A stretch of DNA of 64,000 bases from Pseudomonas sp. 10-1B (GTDB lineage Bacteria > Pseudomonadota > Gammaproteobacteria > Pseudomonadales > Pseudomonadaceae): the NCBI RefSeq assembly GCF_000935045.1, contig NZ_JYKS01000001.1, forward strand, positions 62,001-126,000, in the 5' to 3' direction. Under the pieces are notes generated by a model that saw only the letters and a program-made list of their open reading frames with translations, did not search any database and was not told the DNA's origin. The position numbers and the translations under genes are program-made. Of this stretch, positions 9,578 through 19,189 are shown one piece after another (position 1 is the first letter of the stretch; each line of letters opens with the position of its first letter).

Positions 9578-10096
9578 ATGTTCAGTAAATCAATGCTTCT
9601 GCTGGCACTTCCAATGGTCATGGCGCTGCTTGCCGGTGCCGTGCTGCCGTTCCAGGCTGCGGGTAACGCCGCCGTTGGCCGGGCACTGGGGCACTGGTTG
9701 TGGGGCGCGTTCACCTCGTTGACGGTGAGCTCGCTGGTGGTGATCGCTGCGTTGCTGATCCTCAGGGTACCTGCACCGGACATGGGCAAGGCGTTGCAGG
9801 GGCCTTGGTGGCTGTGGGTCGGTGGAGTGCTGGGGGCGATGTATGTGGCCGGTGCGGCGGCGCTCACCCACAAGTTAGGCGCCGCCGGGTTTCTGGTGCT
9901 GGTAGTGGCGGGGCAGATCATCACCGCAGTGGTCGCTGACCATTTCGGGGTGATGGGGCTGGGTGGCAAACCGCTCAGTTTGGCCAGGCTGGCGGGCGTG
10001 GCGCTGATCCTGTGCGGTGTAGTGTTGGTGCAGGGCAATTGGGCAGCGGGCTCGCCGGCCAGTACTGTTGCGGTGGTGAAGCAGACAGAGGGTTGA
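9578..10096 (+). CDS. DMT family transporter, YdcZ (DUF606) type
   Basis: 172 residues with five hydrophobic segments (about 4-22, 36-60, 75-96, 100-120, 130-150) and the small half-size architecture of YdcZ proteins (LPFQAAGNAAVGRALG near the start, GAMYVAGAAALTHKLGAAGF in the middle). Such inner membrane proteins are uncharacterised transporters that may act as dimers. The ATG at 9578 follows GATGAGGGC and begins the first membrane segment; earlier in-frame starts add a soluble tail and are unlikely. The stop codon directly abuts the stop codon of the convergent LysR gene. Confidence 0.75.
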   Translation: MFSKSMLLLALPMVMALLAGAVLPFQAAGNAAVGRALGHWLWGAFTSLTVSSLVVIAALLILRVPAPDMGKALQGPWWLWVGGVLGAMYVAGAAALTHKLGAAGFLVLVVAGQIITAVVADHFGVMGLGGKPLSLARLAGVALILCGVVLVQGNWAAGSPASTVAVVKQTEG

Positions 10097-11005
10097 TCAG
10101 TGCCCCGACTGGCTGCAGGCCCATACGGTTTCGCGCAGCCAGCGGTGGCCGGGATCGCTGTCCTTGCGGCTGTGCCAGGCCTGCTGGTAGTCGAACGAGG
10201 GGATGGCCAGTGGCGGAGTGAACTGGCGTAGGGTCTTGTGCTGATGCAGCGATCCCACTGCGCGGCTGGCCACAGTCAGAATCAGGTCGGTCCCGGCCAG
10301 TACCTCGACTGCTGCGCTCCAGTGCGGCAAGGCCAAGGCAATGCGCCGGTGCAGGCCTTGGGCAGCCAGTGCGCGCTCGATTTCATCGAAGGCGTCCGGG
10401 CGCATGGCCATCAACACATGCGGGCGTACCAGCCAGTCTTCCAGGCTCAGGCCGCCGCTTGCGGGCAGTACCTGGCGATCGGCAACGCTGATGAAACTGT
10501 CGGCAAACAGGGGTTGGGCAGTGATGTCCCGGGGCAGTTCGGGGAACAGGCCCAGGGCCAGGTCCAGTTCGCCGTCGAGCAACTGGGCCAGCATGGTTTC
10601 ACGGCTGGCCTGGCTGATGGCCAGGTCTACCCCGGGCGCGACCTGGCGCAAGTGGCGCAGCAGGGGCGGCAAGATGATGCGTGAGGAGTAGTCGGACAGC
10701 GATAGCCGGAAACGGCGCTGGGCCCTGGCCGGCTCGAACTGCGGGGTGGCCAGCAGTTCGTTGAGGTTGCCCAGGGCATCCTGCAGCGGCTGCGCCAGCG
10801 CCTGAGCGCGGGCGGTAAGAGCCATGCCGCCGCTCTGGCGTACCAGCAAGGGGTCGTCGAAATGTTTGCGCAACTGCGCCAGGGCGTGGCTGACCGCCGG
10901 TTGGCTGCGGTGCAGGCGCAGGGCGGCGCGGGTCACGTGCTTTTCGCTGAGCAGGGCGTGCAGGGCGAGCAGCAGGTTGAGGTCGATCTTGCGCAGTTCA
11001 TCCAT
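10097..11005 (-). CDS. LysR family transcriptional regulator
   Basis: 302 residues. A winged helix-turn-helix lies in the first ~65 residues (LRKIDLNLLLALHALLSEKH, then HRSQPAVSHALAQLRKHFDD, then DPLLVRQSGGMALT), followed by a periplasmic-binding-like effector domain (~90-295). The start at 11005 (MDELRKIDLNLL) gives the standard LysR N-terminus; an upstream start at 11026 adds only seven residues. It is convergent with the YdcZ transporter with no gap between the stop codons, and nothing divergent is close by, so its target genes are not obvious. Confidence 0.85.
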   Translation of the reverse strand: MDELRKIDLNLLLALHALLSEKHVTRAALRLHRSQPAVSHALAQLRKHFDDPLLVRQSGGMALTARAQALAQPLQDALGNLNELLATPQFEPARAQRRFRLSLSDYSSRIILPPLLRHLRQVAPGVDLAISQASRETMLAQLLDGELDLALGLFPELPRDITAQPLFADSFISVADRQVLPASGGLSLEDWLVRPHVLMAMRPDAFDEIERALAAQGLHRRIALALPHWSAAVEVLAGTDLILTVASRAVGSLHQHKTLRQFTPPLAIPSFDYQQAWHSRKDSDPGHRWLRETVWACSQSGH

Positions 11006-11108
11006 GGGGTGAATGGCCTTGGGCAATGCGATGAAGAACGATCAGCTTAACAAATGATTCGGCCGCAACGTCCACTCCTTTTAAAGGCAGTGTCTTGGAT
11101 TGCCTGTC

Positions 11109-11203
11109 AGGGCTCTATCGCCGGCAAGCCGGCTCCCACAGGTACAGCGCAGATCTCAAGCTTTGTGCAATCCCTGTTGGAGCCGGCTTGCCGGCGATGA
11201 GGC
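11109..11203. repeat. REP pair (inverted)
   Basis: Two opposed REP units (ATCGCCGGCAAGCCGGCTCC and GGAGCCGGCTTGCCGGCGAT) about 33 bases apart, in the gap between the divergent LysR and YeeE genes. Confidence 0.85.
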
Positions 11204-11307
11204 CAGAACAGGCAAGACTGTTGTTTGCACAAAAGACCGCGTCGCGTGGACTCCGCGCTGTCTGGCTGTATACTCCCCAACCGTTTTGTTGTTATCCGAG
11301 TATTCCG

Positions 11308-12522
11308 ATGGGTCTTTGCGCAACTGCCACACCCGAACCGCGTCGCCTCGGCGCGCCCCTTGTCGCCTTGGCCTTGCTGCTAGCCGGTGCCTGGCTCCTC
11401 AACCTCAATGCCGGCTTCAAGCAGGTGTTACTGCTGCTGGTCGGCGCCGCGCTTGGCCTGACGCTGTATCACGCCGCCTTTGGCTTCACCTCGGCCTGGC
11501 GGGTGTTCATCAACGAACGCCGTGGTGCAGGCCTGCGTGCGCAGATGGTCATGCTGACCTTGGCGGTATTGCTGTTCTTCCCGGCGCTGGCGGCAGGCAG
11601 CCTGTTCGGCAACCCGGTCACTGGCTTGGTGGCCCCGGCGGGTGTGTCGGTGGTGTTCGGTGCGTTCATCTTCGGCATCGGCATGCAACTGGGCGGCGGT
11701 TGCGCATCGGGCACGCTGTTTACCGTGGGCGGTGGTAATGCGCGCATGCTGGTGACCCTGCTGTTCTTCATCATCGGCTCGGTCAGCGCCACCCACCATG
11801 TCGACTGGTGGTTCGCCTTGCCGTCGTTGCCAGCCACCTCGATCGTGCAGGCCTGGGGTGTGGGGCCGGCACTGCTGGTGAGCCTGGCGGTGTTCGGGCT
11901 GATCGCCTGGGCCACCATGGTGCTGGAAAAGCGCAGGCATGGTGCGCTTGAAGCGCCGGTTGCCAGCGAGCACCAGGGGCTGCGCCGCTTTCTGCGTGGT
12001 CCCTGGCCGTTGCTGTGGGGCGCAATCGCCCTGGCCTTGCTGAATTACGCGACCCTTGCGCTGGCGGGGCGGCCGTGGGGCATTACCTCGGCCTTCGCCC
12101 TGTGGGGGGCCAAGGTCCTCACTGGCCTGGGTGTGGATGTCGGCAACTGGGTGTTCTGGCAAGCGCCGGCCAATGCCAAGGCCTTGGCCTCACCGCTGTG
12201 GCAGGACATCACCACGGTAATGAACTTGGGCATCGTGCTGGGTGCGTTGCTGGCGGCGGGCCTGGCCGGTCGCTTTGCGCCAAGCCTGAAGATTCCACTG
12301 CCGTCGCTGGTGGCTGCAGTTATTGGTGGCCTGCTGTTGGGCTATGGTTCGCGCCTGGCCTACGGCTGCAACATCGGTGCGTACTTCAGCGGTATCGCCT
12401 CGGGTAGCGTGCATGGCTGGCTGTGGCTGGTGGCGGCCTATGCCGGCAACCTCATCGGCGTGCGCCTGCGCCCACTGTTCTTCGCCGGTGAGCGGCGCCC
12501 GACGGTGCTCACCGGCTGCTGA
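11308..12522 (+). CDS. YeeE/YedE family transporter (thiosulfate or sulfur-compound uptake)
   Basis: 404 residues, almost entirely hydrophobic, with about ten membrane helices in two homologous halves. Each half has a short GGGC-type pore motif: MQLGGGCASGTLFTVGGG near residue 130 and SRLAYGCNIGAYFSGIASGS near residue 350. The conserved cysteines of these motifs are the ones that relay thiosulfate in TsuA. The start at 11308 (MGLCATATPEPRR) precedes the first helix; the frame is open further up through the REP pair but has no convincing start there. No sulfurtransferase or TusA-like gene is adjacent, so the substrate remains open. Confidence 0.8.
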   Translation: MGLCATATPEPRRLGAPLVALALLLAGAWLLNLNAGFKQVLLLLVGAALGLTLYHAAFGFTSAWRVFINERRGAGLRAQMVMLTLAVLLFFPALAAGSLFGNPVTGLVAPAGVSVVFGAFIFGIGMQLGGGCASGTLFTVGGGNARMLVTLLFFIIGSVSATHHVDWWFALPSLPATSIVQAWGVGPALLVSLAVFGLIAWATMVLEKRRHGALEAPVASEHQGLRRFLRGPWPLLWGAIALALLNYATLALAGRPWGITSAFALWGAKVLTGLGVDVGNWVFWQAPANAKALASPLWQDITTVMNLGIVLGALLAAGLAGRFAPSLKIPLPSLVAAVIGGLLLGYGSRLAYGCNIGAYFSGIASGSVHGWLWLVAAYAGNLIGVRLRPLFFAGERRPTVLTGC

Positions 12523-12893
12523 GGCGCTGAAGCAATTGCTGCAAGGGGTGCAGAAATCATCTGCACCCCGCCTGATTGTTCAACCTTTCCTACTTGATTA
12601 GCTTGATTCGAACACCCACGGTGCTGTCGAAGCGCTTGAGCGCCCTGGAGGCGCGCTTGGGCATTCCCACAGGTGACGGTGGAGGCAGAGCATGCCGACC
12701 GCTTCATTACCTGGCCTGGTATGGCGTGCCTGCGCAGTCGGAGGATGTTTCCGGGCATAACTGCTTATGTTTTAGTGGTTTAAGAAGCTTTCCTGAATGG
12801 CGGCTGATCTGTGGGAGATCACCCAGCCCAAAGGGTTGGTTAATCTTCTATAAAGCTTTAAGTTATAAACATAACTTATTGATAAACAACAAT
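12523..12893. other. gap without a recognised gene
   Basis: About 370 bases between the convergent YeeE gene and the small exported protein. The right part (12770-12895) is AT-rich with TAAGCTTTAAGTTATAAAC-like runs. No ORF on either strand has coding character, and no strong hairpin terminator is visible. Confidence 0.45.
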
Positions 12894-13223
12894 TTATCGC
12901 CTTGCTAAAGCATGCTGCACACATTGCTCATAGTAAGTCTGCTTGATCGCCGCAGGCTTGAGCCGCGAGCGGCTGTTGTAGGTCTGCTCGGTAATGCCGA
13001 AGGCGGTCATGCGCATCCACGGTTTGGGGAATTTGCGTACCTGTAGCTTCTTGCGGGTGGCATACAGGGTTACCCCGGAAAGCTTGGCTTGCTGGGCCTC
13101 GGCGGCTATCTGCGCGCCCCAGCCGCAGGTGTGGCGATCGTTCTGGCTCAGCGCCCGCGCCTGGGTGCCGAAAGCGAGCGTGGCCAGCAGGCAGCCGGTC
13201 ATCGGTGCTAGAAGTACTCGCAT
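12894..13223 (-). CDS. small exported protein, function unknown
   Basis: 109 residues with a Sec signal peptide (MRVLLAPMTGCLLATLAFGTQARA, cleavage after ARA), then a basic mature domain with conserved-looking cysteines (HTCGWG and EQCVQHA) that could pair in the periplasm. I do not recognise the family. It is transcribed away from the GntR gene; the shared upstream region (13224-13405) also holds the GntR half site. Confidence 0.6.
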   Translation of the reverse strand: MRVLLAPMTGCLLATLAFGTQARALSQNDRHTCGWGAQIAAEAQQAKLSGVTLYATRKKLQVRKFPKPWMRMTAFGITEQTYNSRSRLKPAAIKQTYYEQCVQHALARR

Positions 13224-13348
13224 GTTGCTGTCCTAAGCATATGAAGGAGAAGGAAGTTTGCCTACGCTTGAAGGTGCTGGGGGCCAGCACTTTGCCGTCA
13301 GTGTGGCGGTTGCAGGCTTGCTACGAAATACCATGCCGGGTGTATGTG

Positions 13349-13359
13349 ATCGTACAACT
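13349..13359. promoter_or_regulatory. half site of the GntR-type operator upstream of its own gene
   Basis: ATCGTACAACT here matches exactly the left half and centre of the perfect palindrome in front of kdgD (20266-20284); the right half has degenerated to GCTTGCGC. It lies about 50 bases before the GntR start codon, which suggests autoregulation with a weaker site. Confidence 0.55.
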
Positions 13360-13405
13360 GCTTGCGCTATGATGGGCGTTGTCTTTCAAGGTGAAATACA
13401 AGGCA

Positions 13406-14155
13406 ATGACAGAGCAGCAGGTACAGGCAAGGACCCGGCGCAAACCACGCAGTCTGGCCCAGGAACTGGTCACGGTGCTGACCGAACGCATTCGCAGCGG
13501 CCAGCTCAAGCGCGGCGACAAGCTACCGACCGAGTCGCAGATCATGGCCGAAGAGGGTGTCAGTCGCACCGTGGTGCGTGAGGCGATCTCGCGGCTGCAG
13601 GCCGCCGGGCAGGTCGAAACCCGCCACGGCATCGGTACCTTCGTGCTGGATGCGTCGGCGACCGGGGGCTTCCGTATCGACCCGGCGACCGTGGTCACCC
13701 TGCGTGAGGTGCTGGCGGTACTGGAGTTGCGCATTGCCCTGGAGATCGAGTCGGCGGGCCTGGCGGCGCAGCGGCGCAGCGATGAAGAGCTGGCCGGCAT
13801 GCGTGCGGCGCTGGACGAGCTCAACGAAGGGGCGGCGCATGCCACCGATGCGGTGTCGGCGGACTTCCAGTTCCACCTGCGCATTGCCCAGGCCAGTGGC
13901 AACCATTACTTCGCCGACATCATCAACCACCTGGGCACCAGTATCATCCCGCGTACCCGGTTGAATTCGGCGCGGCTGGCCCATGATGACCAGGCGCATT
14001 ACATGAGCCGGCTGATGCATGAGCACGAGGCCATCTACGAAGCCATCGCCCGGCGTGACAGCGAAGGGGCGAAGATGGCCATGCGCATGCACCTGAGCAA
14101 CAGCCGTGAGCGCTTGCGCCAGGCGCATGAAGAAGCGGAGGCGCAGGGGGCCTGA
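13406..14155 (+). CDS. FadR/GntR family regulator of galactarate/glucarate catabolism
   Basis: 249 residues from ATG 13406 (MTEQQVQARTRRKPRSLAQ), with a short AAGG upstream; an alternative TTG at 13379 would add nine residues. A GntR winged helix (residues ~15-80: LPTESQIMAEEGVSRTVVREAISRLQAAGQVETRHGIGTFV) is followed by an all-helical FCD effector domain (~95-245) with the histidine/aspartate metal-site pattern (DFQFHLRIAQASGNHYF, HEAIYEAIARRD). It lies at the end of the galactarate operon, in the opposite direction, and shares an operator half site with kdgD, so it is very probably the local repressor with a sugar acid or pathway intermediate as ligand. Confidence 0.85.
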   Translation: MTEQQVQARTRRKPRSLAQELVTVLTERIRSGQLKRGDKLPTESQIMAEEGVSRTVVREAISRLQAAGQVETRHGIGTFVLDASATGGFRIDPATVVTLREVLAVLELRIALEIESAGLAAQRRSDEELAGMRAALDELNEGAAHATDAVSADFQFHLRIAQASGNHYFADIINHLGTSIIPRTRLNSARLAHDDQAHYMSRLMHEHEAIYEAIARRDSEGAKMAMRMHLSNSRERLRQAHEEAEAQGA

Positions 14156-14174
14156 GCCTTCTGTTGCCTGATCG

Positions 14175-14204
14175 GGCCTCTTCGCGGGTGAACCCGCGAA
14201 GGGG
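14175..14204. repeat. single REP-like palindrome
   Basis: CCTCTTCGCGGGTGAACCCGCGAAG is one compact hairpin of the TTCGCGGG REP subtype directly after the GntR stop codon. It can serve as a transcript end structure. Confidence 0.7.
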
Positions 14205-14222
14205 ACGGCACAGACAAAAGAA

Positions 14223-14434
14223 AAAGCCCCGTCGATACGGTAATGCTGTTCACTTAAGCAATTGGGGCCGCTCGGCGGCCCATCGCAGGCAAGCCAGCTC
14301 CCACAGGTACAGCACAGACCTCAAGAATTGCACGGTCCTGTGGGAGCTGGCTTGCCTGCGATGGGCTGCGCAGCAGCCCCAATCAGTGTGACATCACACT
14401 TAAGTGAACAGCATTGCCGTCGATACGGGGCTTT
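14223..14434. repeat. 212-bp nested inverted repeat with a REP pair at its core (MITE-like)
   Basis: Outer arms 14223-14258 and 14399-14434 are near-perfect complements: AATGCTGTTCACTTAAG on the left faces CTTAAGTGAACAGCATT on the right, flanked by an AAAGCCCCGT/ACGGGGCTTT stem. Inside are a second complementary layer (TTGGGGCCGC against GCAGCCCCAA) and a REP pair (GCAGGCAAGCCAGCTCCCAC and complement) around 14278-14365. The whole region can fold into one long hairpin between the convergent GntR and dehydrogenase genes. Confidence 0.75.
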
Positions 14435-14449
14435 CTTGGTTCAGAGCGC

Positions 14450-16030
14450 TCAGATCGAGCCTTCACTCCACTGCCCATTCACCAACCGACGCAGCCCCAG
14501 CGGGTTGCCATCGCGTAGTGCCTCGGGCAACAACGCCTGCGGGTAGTTCTGGTAGCACACCGGGCGCAGGAAGCGGTCGATGGCCAGGGTGCCGACCGAG
14601 GTGCCACGCGCATCGGAGGTCGCCGGGTAGGGCCCGCCATGGACCATGGCATCACACACCTCGACACCGGTCGGGTAGCCATTGACCAGGATCCGACCAA
14701 CCTTTTCTTCCAGCAGCGGCACCAGCCAGGCGAAGGCCTGGAAGTCTTCAGGCTCCCCGATCAGCGTCGCGGTCAGCTGGCCACGCAATCCGAGCAGCGC
14801 AGCGCGCAGCTGGTCGTTGTCCTGTACCTCGACGGCCACGGTGGTGGGGCCGAACACTTCTTCTTGCAGCAGCGGGTCAGACTCCACCAATAGGCGCGCA
14901 TCGGCCTTGAACAGCTGGGCGCGGGCCTGGCTGCCTTCCTGCGGCTGGCCGGCCAGGTGCTCGATCCCGGCATGGCCGTGCAGGTGCTCCAGGCCGCCGA
15001 TGTAGCTGCGCAGGCCGCCGGCGTTGAGCATGGTCTGACCGGCCTGTTGTTCCAGGTGTTGGCCCAGGTCGGCGAGCAACTGGCTGTACTGCGGCGACTG
15101 CAGGCCGATCACCAGGCCTGGGTTGGTGCAGAACTGGCCTGCCCCCAGGCACACCGAGCCGGCCAGTTCACGGGCGATGGCGTCGCCACGCTTGGCCAGC
15201 GCGCCAGGCAGGATGATCACCGGGTTGATGCTGGACATTTCGGCGAACACCGGGATTGGCTGCGGGCGCTCGGCGGCCATGCGGCACAGGGCGTCGCCGC
15301 CTTTCAGCGAGCCGGTGAAGCCAACCGCCTGGATGGCCGGGTGCTTTACCAGCCACTCGCCCACACCACCCCCGAACACCATGTTGAATACACCCTTGGG
15401 CATGCCGGTGCGCTCGGCGGCACGCACGATGGCGCAGCCGACCAGGTCGGCGGTGGCCATGTGGCCGCTGTGCGCCTTGAACACCACCGGGCAGCCGGCG
15501 GCCAGGGCGGCGGCGGTATCACCACCGGCGGTAGAAAAGGCCAGCGGGAAGTTGCTGGCGCCGAACACCGCTACCGGGCCGACGCCGATGCGCATCTGGC
15601 GCAGGTCTACGCGTGGCAGCGGCTGGCGCTCGGGCAGAGCCAAGTCGATGCGCGCGCCGAGGAAGTCGCCACGGCGCAGCACCTGGGCGAACAGGCGCAT
15701 CTGCCCGCTGGTGCGGCCGCGCTCGCCCTGGATGCGGGCGGCGGGCAGGGCGGTTTCGCGGCAGACGATGGCGACGAAGGCGTCGTCGAGCTCGTCCAGT
15801 TCGGCGGCGATGGCGTCGAGGAACTCGGCGCGCCGCGCCGGGGCAAGTTGGCGGAATTCGGCAAAGGCGCTAGCGGCGGCCTTGGCGGCCTGGTCCACTT
15901 CGTTTTCGCTGGCCTGGGCGAAGCTGTAGGGCAGGGCTTCGCCAGTGCTGGCGTCCAGGCTCTGCAGGCGCTGTGGGCCAGCGGCGCTGCGCTGGCCGGC
16001 GATGAAGTTGTGGCCGAGGATTTCAGGCAT
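14450..16030 (-). CDS. 2-oxoglutarate semialdehyde (2,5-dioxopentanoate) dehydrogenase, NADP-type ALDH
   Basis: 526 residues, the usual length for KGSADH-type aldehyde dehydrogenases. The cofactor loop is VFGASNFPLAFSTAGGD (~156-171), the general base glutamate is E264 in FAEMSSINP, and the nucleophile is C301 in GAGQFCTNPG. It oxidises 2,5-dioxopentanoate, the product of KdgD, to 2-oxoglutarate, which enters the TCA cycle. It is the last gene of the leftward kdgD-MFS-garD-ALDH operon, separated from garD by 162 bases that contain a REP pair. The function is set by family resemblance and by the neighbours together. Confidence 0.88.
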   Translation of the reverse strand: MPEILGHNFIAGQRSAAGPQRLQSLDASTGEALPYSFAQASENEVDQAAKAAASAFAEFRQLAPARRAEFLDAIAAELDELDDAFVAIVCRETALPAARIQGERGRTSGQMRLFAQVLRRGDFLGARIDLALPERQPLPRVDLRQMRIGVGPVAVFGASNFPLAFSTAGGDTAAALAAGCPVVFKAHSGHMATADLVGCAIVRAAERTGMPKGVFNMVFGGGVGEWLVKHPAIQAVGFTGSLKGGDALCRMAAERPQPIPVFAEMSSINPVIILPGALAKRGDAIARELAGSVCLGAGQFCTNPGLVIGLQSPQYSQLLADLGQHLEQQAGQTMLNAGGLRSYIGGLEHLHGHAGIEHLAGQPQEGSQARAQLFKADARLLVESDPLLQEEVFGPTTVAVEVQDNDQLRAALLGLRGQLTATLIGEPEDFQAFAWLVPLLEEKVGRILVNGYPTGVEVCDAMVHGGPYPATSDARGTSVGTLAIDRFLRPVCYQNYPQALLPEALRDGNPLGLRRLVNGQWSEGSI

Positions 16031-16078
16031 GGGGTGCTCCTGTAGGTTGAAAGAAAACTGGCGGTTGTCGCAGTCCGT

Positions 16079-16163
16079 GTGGGAGCGGGTTCACCCGCGA
16101 ACACCGGCGAAGCCGGTGCCATGCACCGAGGTGCCTGCTTCGCGGGTGAACCCGCTCCCACAC
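16079..16163. repeat. REP pair (inverted) inside the galactarate operon
   Basis: GTGGGAGCGGGTTCACCCGC and its complement GCGGGTGAACCCGCTCCCAC face each other with a small internal hairpin (CACCGGCGAAGCCGGTG) between them. It lies between garD and the aldehyde dehydrogenase gene and may dampen or stabilise the distal message. Confidence 0.85.
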
Positions 16164-16192
16164 TGGGATCGCGACATCCTGAAAATAGGGCA

Positions 16193-17746
16193 TCAAGTGA
16201 TCGGCGCCGGGTTGAACAAGGTGATGTCGTTGTGCAAACGGTGCTGTTCGGCCCAGGTCTGCTTGCGGCCGCTGGCCACGTCCAGGTAGTAGTGGAACAG
16301 CTCCCAGCCCAGTTCCTCGATAGTCGAGCGGCCGCTGGCGATGCGTCCGGCGTCGATATCGATCAGGTCGGGCCAGCGCTGGGCCAGTTCGCTGCGGGTG
16401 CACACTTTGACCACGGGTGCCATGGCCAGGCCGTAAGGTGTGCCACGGCCGGTGGTGAACACGTGCAGGTTCATACCGGCAGCGAGCTGCAAAGTGCCAC
16501 AGACAAAGTCGCTGGCCGGGGTGGCGCAGAAGATCAGGCCTTTGCGGTTGACCCGCTCGCCCGGGCCGAGAACACCCTGGATGGCGCCACTGCCCGACTT
16601 GACGATCGAACCCAGCGATTTCTCGACGATATTCGACAGGCCGCCTTTCTTGTTGCCAGGCGTGGTGTTGGCGCTACGGTCGGCGGCGCCTTGCTGCAGG
16701 TAGCGGTCGTACCAGTCCATCTCCCGTACCAGCGCATCGGCGACGTCCTGGTTTTCGGCACGTGAGGTAAGCATGTAGATGGCGTCGCGTACCTCGGTCA
16801 CTTCCGAGAACAGCACGGTGGCGCCGGCGCGTACCAGCAGGTCTGCGGCGTAGCCCAGCGCCGGGTTGGCGGTGATGCCCGAGAAAGCATCGCTGCCACC
16901 GCACTGCATGCCGAGAATCAGCTCGCTGGCCGGCACGGTTTCACGGCGGCGCTGGTCGAGCTTGCTCAGGCGGGTTTCGGCCAGTTCCATGATCTGCTCG
17001 ATCATTTCCACAAAGCCCAGGCTGGCGTCCTGCAGGCGATAGAGCCATGGTTCGCTGAGGTCCACCGACGGGTCGTCGTCGTGCATCACCTGGCCAGCCT
17101 GCAGTTTTTCGCAGCCCAGGCTGATGACCAGGGCCTCGCCGCCCAGGTTGGGGTTGCGCGCCAGGTTGCGCACGGTGCGGATCGGGATGTACGCGTCGCG
17201 GGCGTTGATGGCCACGCCGCAGCCGTAGCTGTGGGTGATGGCCACCACGTCATCGACGTTGGGGTATTTGGGCAGCAACTCGCTGCGAATGCGCTTGACC
17301 GCATGTTCCAGCACGCCGGTCACGCACTGCACGGTGGTGGTGATGCCGAGGATGTTGCGAGTGCCGACGGTGCCGTCAGCGTTGCGGTAGCCCTCGAAGG
17401 TGAAACCTTCGAGCGGTGGCAAGGGCTGCGGGACTGCGTCGCAACGTGGCAGGCTGTCCAGTTCCGGGGCGGCCGGCATGGCCAGCTGGCTTTCCTGAAC
17501 CCAGCTGCCTTGGCGCAGGTCTTCCAGCGCGTAACCGATGACCTGCCCGTAGCGGCGCACCGGCTCGCCCTTGGCGATGGCCACGGTGGCAACCTTGTGG
17601 CTTTGTGGCACGCCTTCGACCAGGGTCAGGCCGTCGGCGAAGCGGGCACCTTCGCCCAGGCCGCCGTCGTTGACCACCACCACGACGTTGTCGTCGTCGT
17701 GCAGGCGGACGTAGCGGGGCGAGTCGGAATGTTCGATCAACTGCAT
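16193..17746 (-). CDS. garD: galactarate dehydratase
   Basis: 517 residues, the typical GarD length. The N-terminal ~95 residues form an SAF domain ([33 protein letters not shown]). The large C-terminal UxaA/GarD domain follows (~120-515), with [11 protein letters not shown], the [11 protein letters not shown] cysteine motif, a second ISLGCEKLQ cysteine motif and [17 protein letters not shown]. GarD removes water from galactarate to give 5-dehydro-4-deoxy-D-glucarate, the substrate of KdgD. The spacing to the MFS gene is 78 bases, so it is likely in the same operon. Confidence 0.9.
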   Translation of the reverse strand: MQLIEHSDSPRYVRLHDDDNVVVVVNDGGLGEGARFADGLTLVEGVPQSHKVATVAIAKGEPVRRYGQVIGYALEDLRQGSWVQESQLAMPAAPELDSLPRCDAVPQPLPPLEGFTFEGYRNADGTVGTRNILGITTTVQCVTGVLEHAVKRIRSELLPKYPNVDDVVAITHSYGCGVAINARDAYIPIRTVRNLARNPNLGGEALVISLGCEKLQAGQVMHDDDPSVDLSEPWLYRLQDASLGFVEMIEQIMELAETRLSKLDQRRRETVPASELILGMQCGGSDAFSGITANPALGYAADLLVRAGATVLFSEVTEVRDAIYMLTSRAENQDVADALVREMDWYDRYLQQGAADRSANTTPGNKKGGLSNIVEKSLGSIVKSGSGAIQGVLGPGERVNRKGLIFCATPASDFVCGTLQLAAGMNLHVFTTGRGTPYGLAMAPVVKVCTRSELAQRWPDLIDIDAGRIASGRSTIEELGWELFHYYLDVASGRKQTWAEQHRLHNDITLFNPAPIT

Positions 17747-17824
17747 GTTTGGGCCCTACTTGTCAGGTTCTCAGGCTTTTTGTACATCCGCCCGCGCCAG
17801 CTAAGCCGGCGCGGGCGTGCTCAC

Positions 17825-19189
17825 TCAGTGACGCGAGCTGGCCAGTTCGCCGTTGGCGGCAGGCTCAGCCTGCGGCTTGGGGGCATCGTCGCGCAGCTCG
17901 ATACGCTTGATCGGGCCGACGATCACCAGGTAGCTGAATACCGCCACCAGGGCATTGGCCCCCACGTACACCAAGGCCCACTTGAACGAGCCGGTAGCGC
18001 TGATGATGTAGCCGATGACGATCGGCGTGGTGATCGACGCGATGTTGCCGAAGGTGTTGAACAGGCCACCCGACAGCCCGGCGATCTGCTTGGGCGAGGT
18101 ATCCGCCACCACCGCCCAGCCCAGCGCGCCGATGCCTTTGCCGAAGAACGCCAGGGTCATGAAGCCGACCACCATCCACTCGGCGTCGACGTAGTTGCAG
18201 AACACCATGGTGGTCGACAACAGCAGGCCACAGACGATCGGCAGCTTGCGCGAGAAGGTCAGCGAGTTGCCACGGCGCAGCAGCCAGTCGGAAATCACAC
18301 CACCCAGCACACCACCGATGAAGCCGCATATCGCCGGTAGCGAGGCGATGAAACCTGCCTTGAGAATGGTCATGCCACGTTCCTGCACCAGGTACACCGG
18401 GAACCAGGTGAGGAAGAAGTAGGTGATAGCGTTGATGCAGTACTGGCCCAGGTACACGCCCAGCAGCATGCGGCTGGTCAGCAGTTGCTTGATATAGCCC
18501 CATTTCGGGCCGTCGTTGCTGCGCTTCTGGTCCATGTCGACCAGGCCGCCATTCTGCTCGATGTGTTCGAGTTCAGCCTGGCTGATACGTGGGTGCTGCT
18601 TGGGGTTGTAGATGGTTCTCAGCCACACCATCGAGAAGATGATGCCCAGCGCACCCATGACCACGAACACGTGCTCCCAGCCGAAGCTGAACACGATCCA
18701 GCCCATGATGGGGGCGAACAATGCAGTGGCGAAGTACTGCGCCGAGTTGAAGATGGCCGAGGCGGTGCCGCGCTCCTGGGTCGGGAACCAGGCCGCGACG
18801 ATCCGAGCGTTACCCGGGAACGACGGGGCTTCGGCGAAACCGACCAGAAAGCGCAGGGTGAACAGGGTTACCACCGCCCAGGCCACTGGCAGGCCACCGA
18901 CAAAGCCCTGCAGCAGGGTGAACAGCGACCAGGTAAAGATGCTGAAGGCGTAGACGTTCTTGGAACCGAAGCGATCGAGCAGCCAGCCACCAGGAATCTG
19001 GCCAGCCACGTAAGCCCATCCGAAGGCGGAGAAGATATAACCGAGGGTTACGGCGTCAATGCCGAGGTCTTTTTGCAGGCTGGAGCCTGCGATGGCGATG
19101 GTAGCGCGGTCGGCATAGTTGATCGTGGTCACCAGAAACAGCATGAACAGGATCAGGTAGCGCACATGCGTCTTCTTAGTCGCTTGCAT
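17825..19189 (-). CDS. MFS transporter for galactarate/glucarate (GudP-like)
   Basis: 454 residues with twelve membrane helices and the signature of the anion:cation symporter group: LVTTINYADRATIAIAGSSL near the N-terminus and GWLLDRFGSKNV (motif A) after helix 2. The start at 19189 (MQATKKTHVRYL) follows GGGAG at a good distance; the longer frame to 19258 adds a polar tail with no site. It is placed between kdgD and garD, so import of the sugar diacids that the operon degrades is the natural role. Confidence 0.87.
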   Translation of the reverse strand: MQATKKTHVRYLILFMLFLVTTINYADRATIAIAGSSLQKDLGIDAVTLGYIFSAFGWAYVAGQIPGGWLLDRFGSKNVYAFSIFTWSLFTLLQGFVGGLPVAWAVVTLFTLRFLVGFAEAPSFPGNARIVAAWFPTQERGTASAIFNSAQYFATALFAPIMGWIVFSFGWEHVFVVMGALGIIFSMVWLRTIYNPKQHPRISQAELEHIEQNGGLVDMDQKRSNDGPKWGYIKQLLTSRMLLGVYLGQYCINAITYFFLTWFPVYLVQERGMTILKAGFIASLPAICGFIGGVLGGVISDWLLRRGNSLTFSRKLPIVCGLLLSTTMVFCNYVDAEWMVVGFMTLAFFGKGIGALGWAVVADTSPKQIAGLSGGLFNTFGNIASITTPIVIGYIISATGSFKWALVYVGANALVAVFSYLVIVGPIKRIELRDDAPKPQAEPAANGELASSRH

